From Paulinella micropora (lineage: Eukaryota; Cercozoa; Imbricatea; Euglyphida), in assembly GCA_009731375.1 (NCBI GenBank), contig BJOX01000336.1, forward strand, positions 573,590 to 637,589: DNA of 64,000 bases. The letters are read 5' to 3'. Below, piece after piece: positions 63,801-64,000 of this stretch (position 1 is its first letter; every line of letters begins with the position of its first letter). The notes under the pieces were generated by a model. It had not been told where the DNA came from and ran no database searches. It saw only the letters and a list, made by a program, of their open reading frames with translations. Both the position numbers and the translations under genes were made by a program.

Positions 63801-64000
63801 CTTCTCCCAATCTCTCTGCTGTTTGCCATTTTTCACTCATTTCCAGTCAACACTGAACAGTATGTATGTGTGTGCACCATTTGTTGCTGTTGGGTTTGAA
63901 AAAAGTTTTGTGTGTTCAGAGATTTTCAGTTCCAAAGTCATTCATTTCGAGTGCTTGTCTTGTCTATGTTTCCTTTGCTTGCTGCACTTACTTGCACCTT
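63801..64000. other. No feature recognised
   Basis: Probable 3' flank of the gene ending at 63800. No frame or repeat stands out. Confidence 0.4.

Overview
This is a window from the nuclear genome of a eukaryote, most likely a protist or alga. Host genes have short GT..AG-bounded exons inside introns packed with microsatellites and transposons, and I recognise no bacterial operon. The lineage cannot be fixed from sequence alone. Assembly gaps (N) lie at 6958-7162, 8436-9060, 13458-13489, 13690-13699, 22115-22499, 26733-27577, 28392-28401, 31493-31595, 35481-35629, 37176-37323, 41940-42154, 60241-60250, 61313-61523 and 62029-62098. Most sit inside homopolymers or microsatellites.

Layout. 1-5.1 kb: a compact minus-strand remnant of a Polinton/Maverick-like or virophage-like element, with a protein-primed family B DNA polymerase, two ExoX-C/DUF3820-type proteins and two small ORFs. 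5.4-6.9 kb: an RT-associated fragment split by a polypurine tract. 9.9-17.4 kb: a plus-strand gene combining a coiled coil, a TIR domain and about ten Sel1-like repeats; one of its introns holds a foldback element and several tRNA-derived SINEs. 18.2-19.7 kb: an unknown minus-strand gene with RGG mini-exons. 20.2-20.8 kb: an LTR-like repeat and a TA-flanked MITE. 21.8-33.9 kb: elongation factor 1-beta (eEF1B) on the minus strand, ten exons over 12 kb. 34.8-41.8 kb: prohibitin on the plus strand, divergent from eEF1B. 43.4-49.9 kb: a young full-length Ty1/copia element with 311-bp LTRs and a 5-bp target duplication, inserted in the leader of an older Ty3/gypsy-like element (about 49.9-59.7 kb) that has RT and RNase H but no integrase I can recognise. 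60.9-63.8 kb: piggyBac-type transposase genes.

The most unusual signal is in the two best-understood host genes, with a possible milder case in the TIR gene. Introns hold tandem arrays of partial exon copies. Each copy keeps one splice junction plus the adjoining part of the exon, and always lies on the side of the real exon where that junction belongs. One prohibitin exon is preceded by 13 acceptor-side copies, one eEF1B exon by about ten, and other exons are followed by donor-side copies. This looks like intron growth by repeated duplication across exon edges. Other notable points are an initiator-tRNA anticodon-type primer site overlapping the copia start codon, an SH3/Tudor-like segment shared between copia and piggyBac proteins, recurrent in-frame TAG codons, and recurrent one-base frame breaks at homopolymers in the transposon ORFs.
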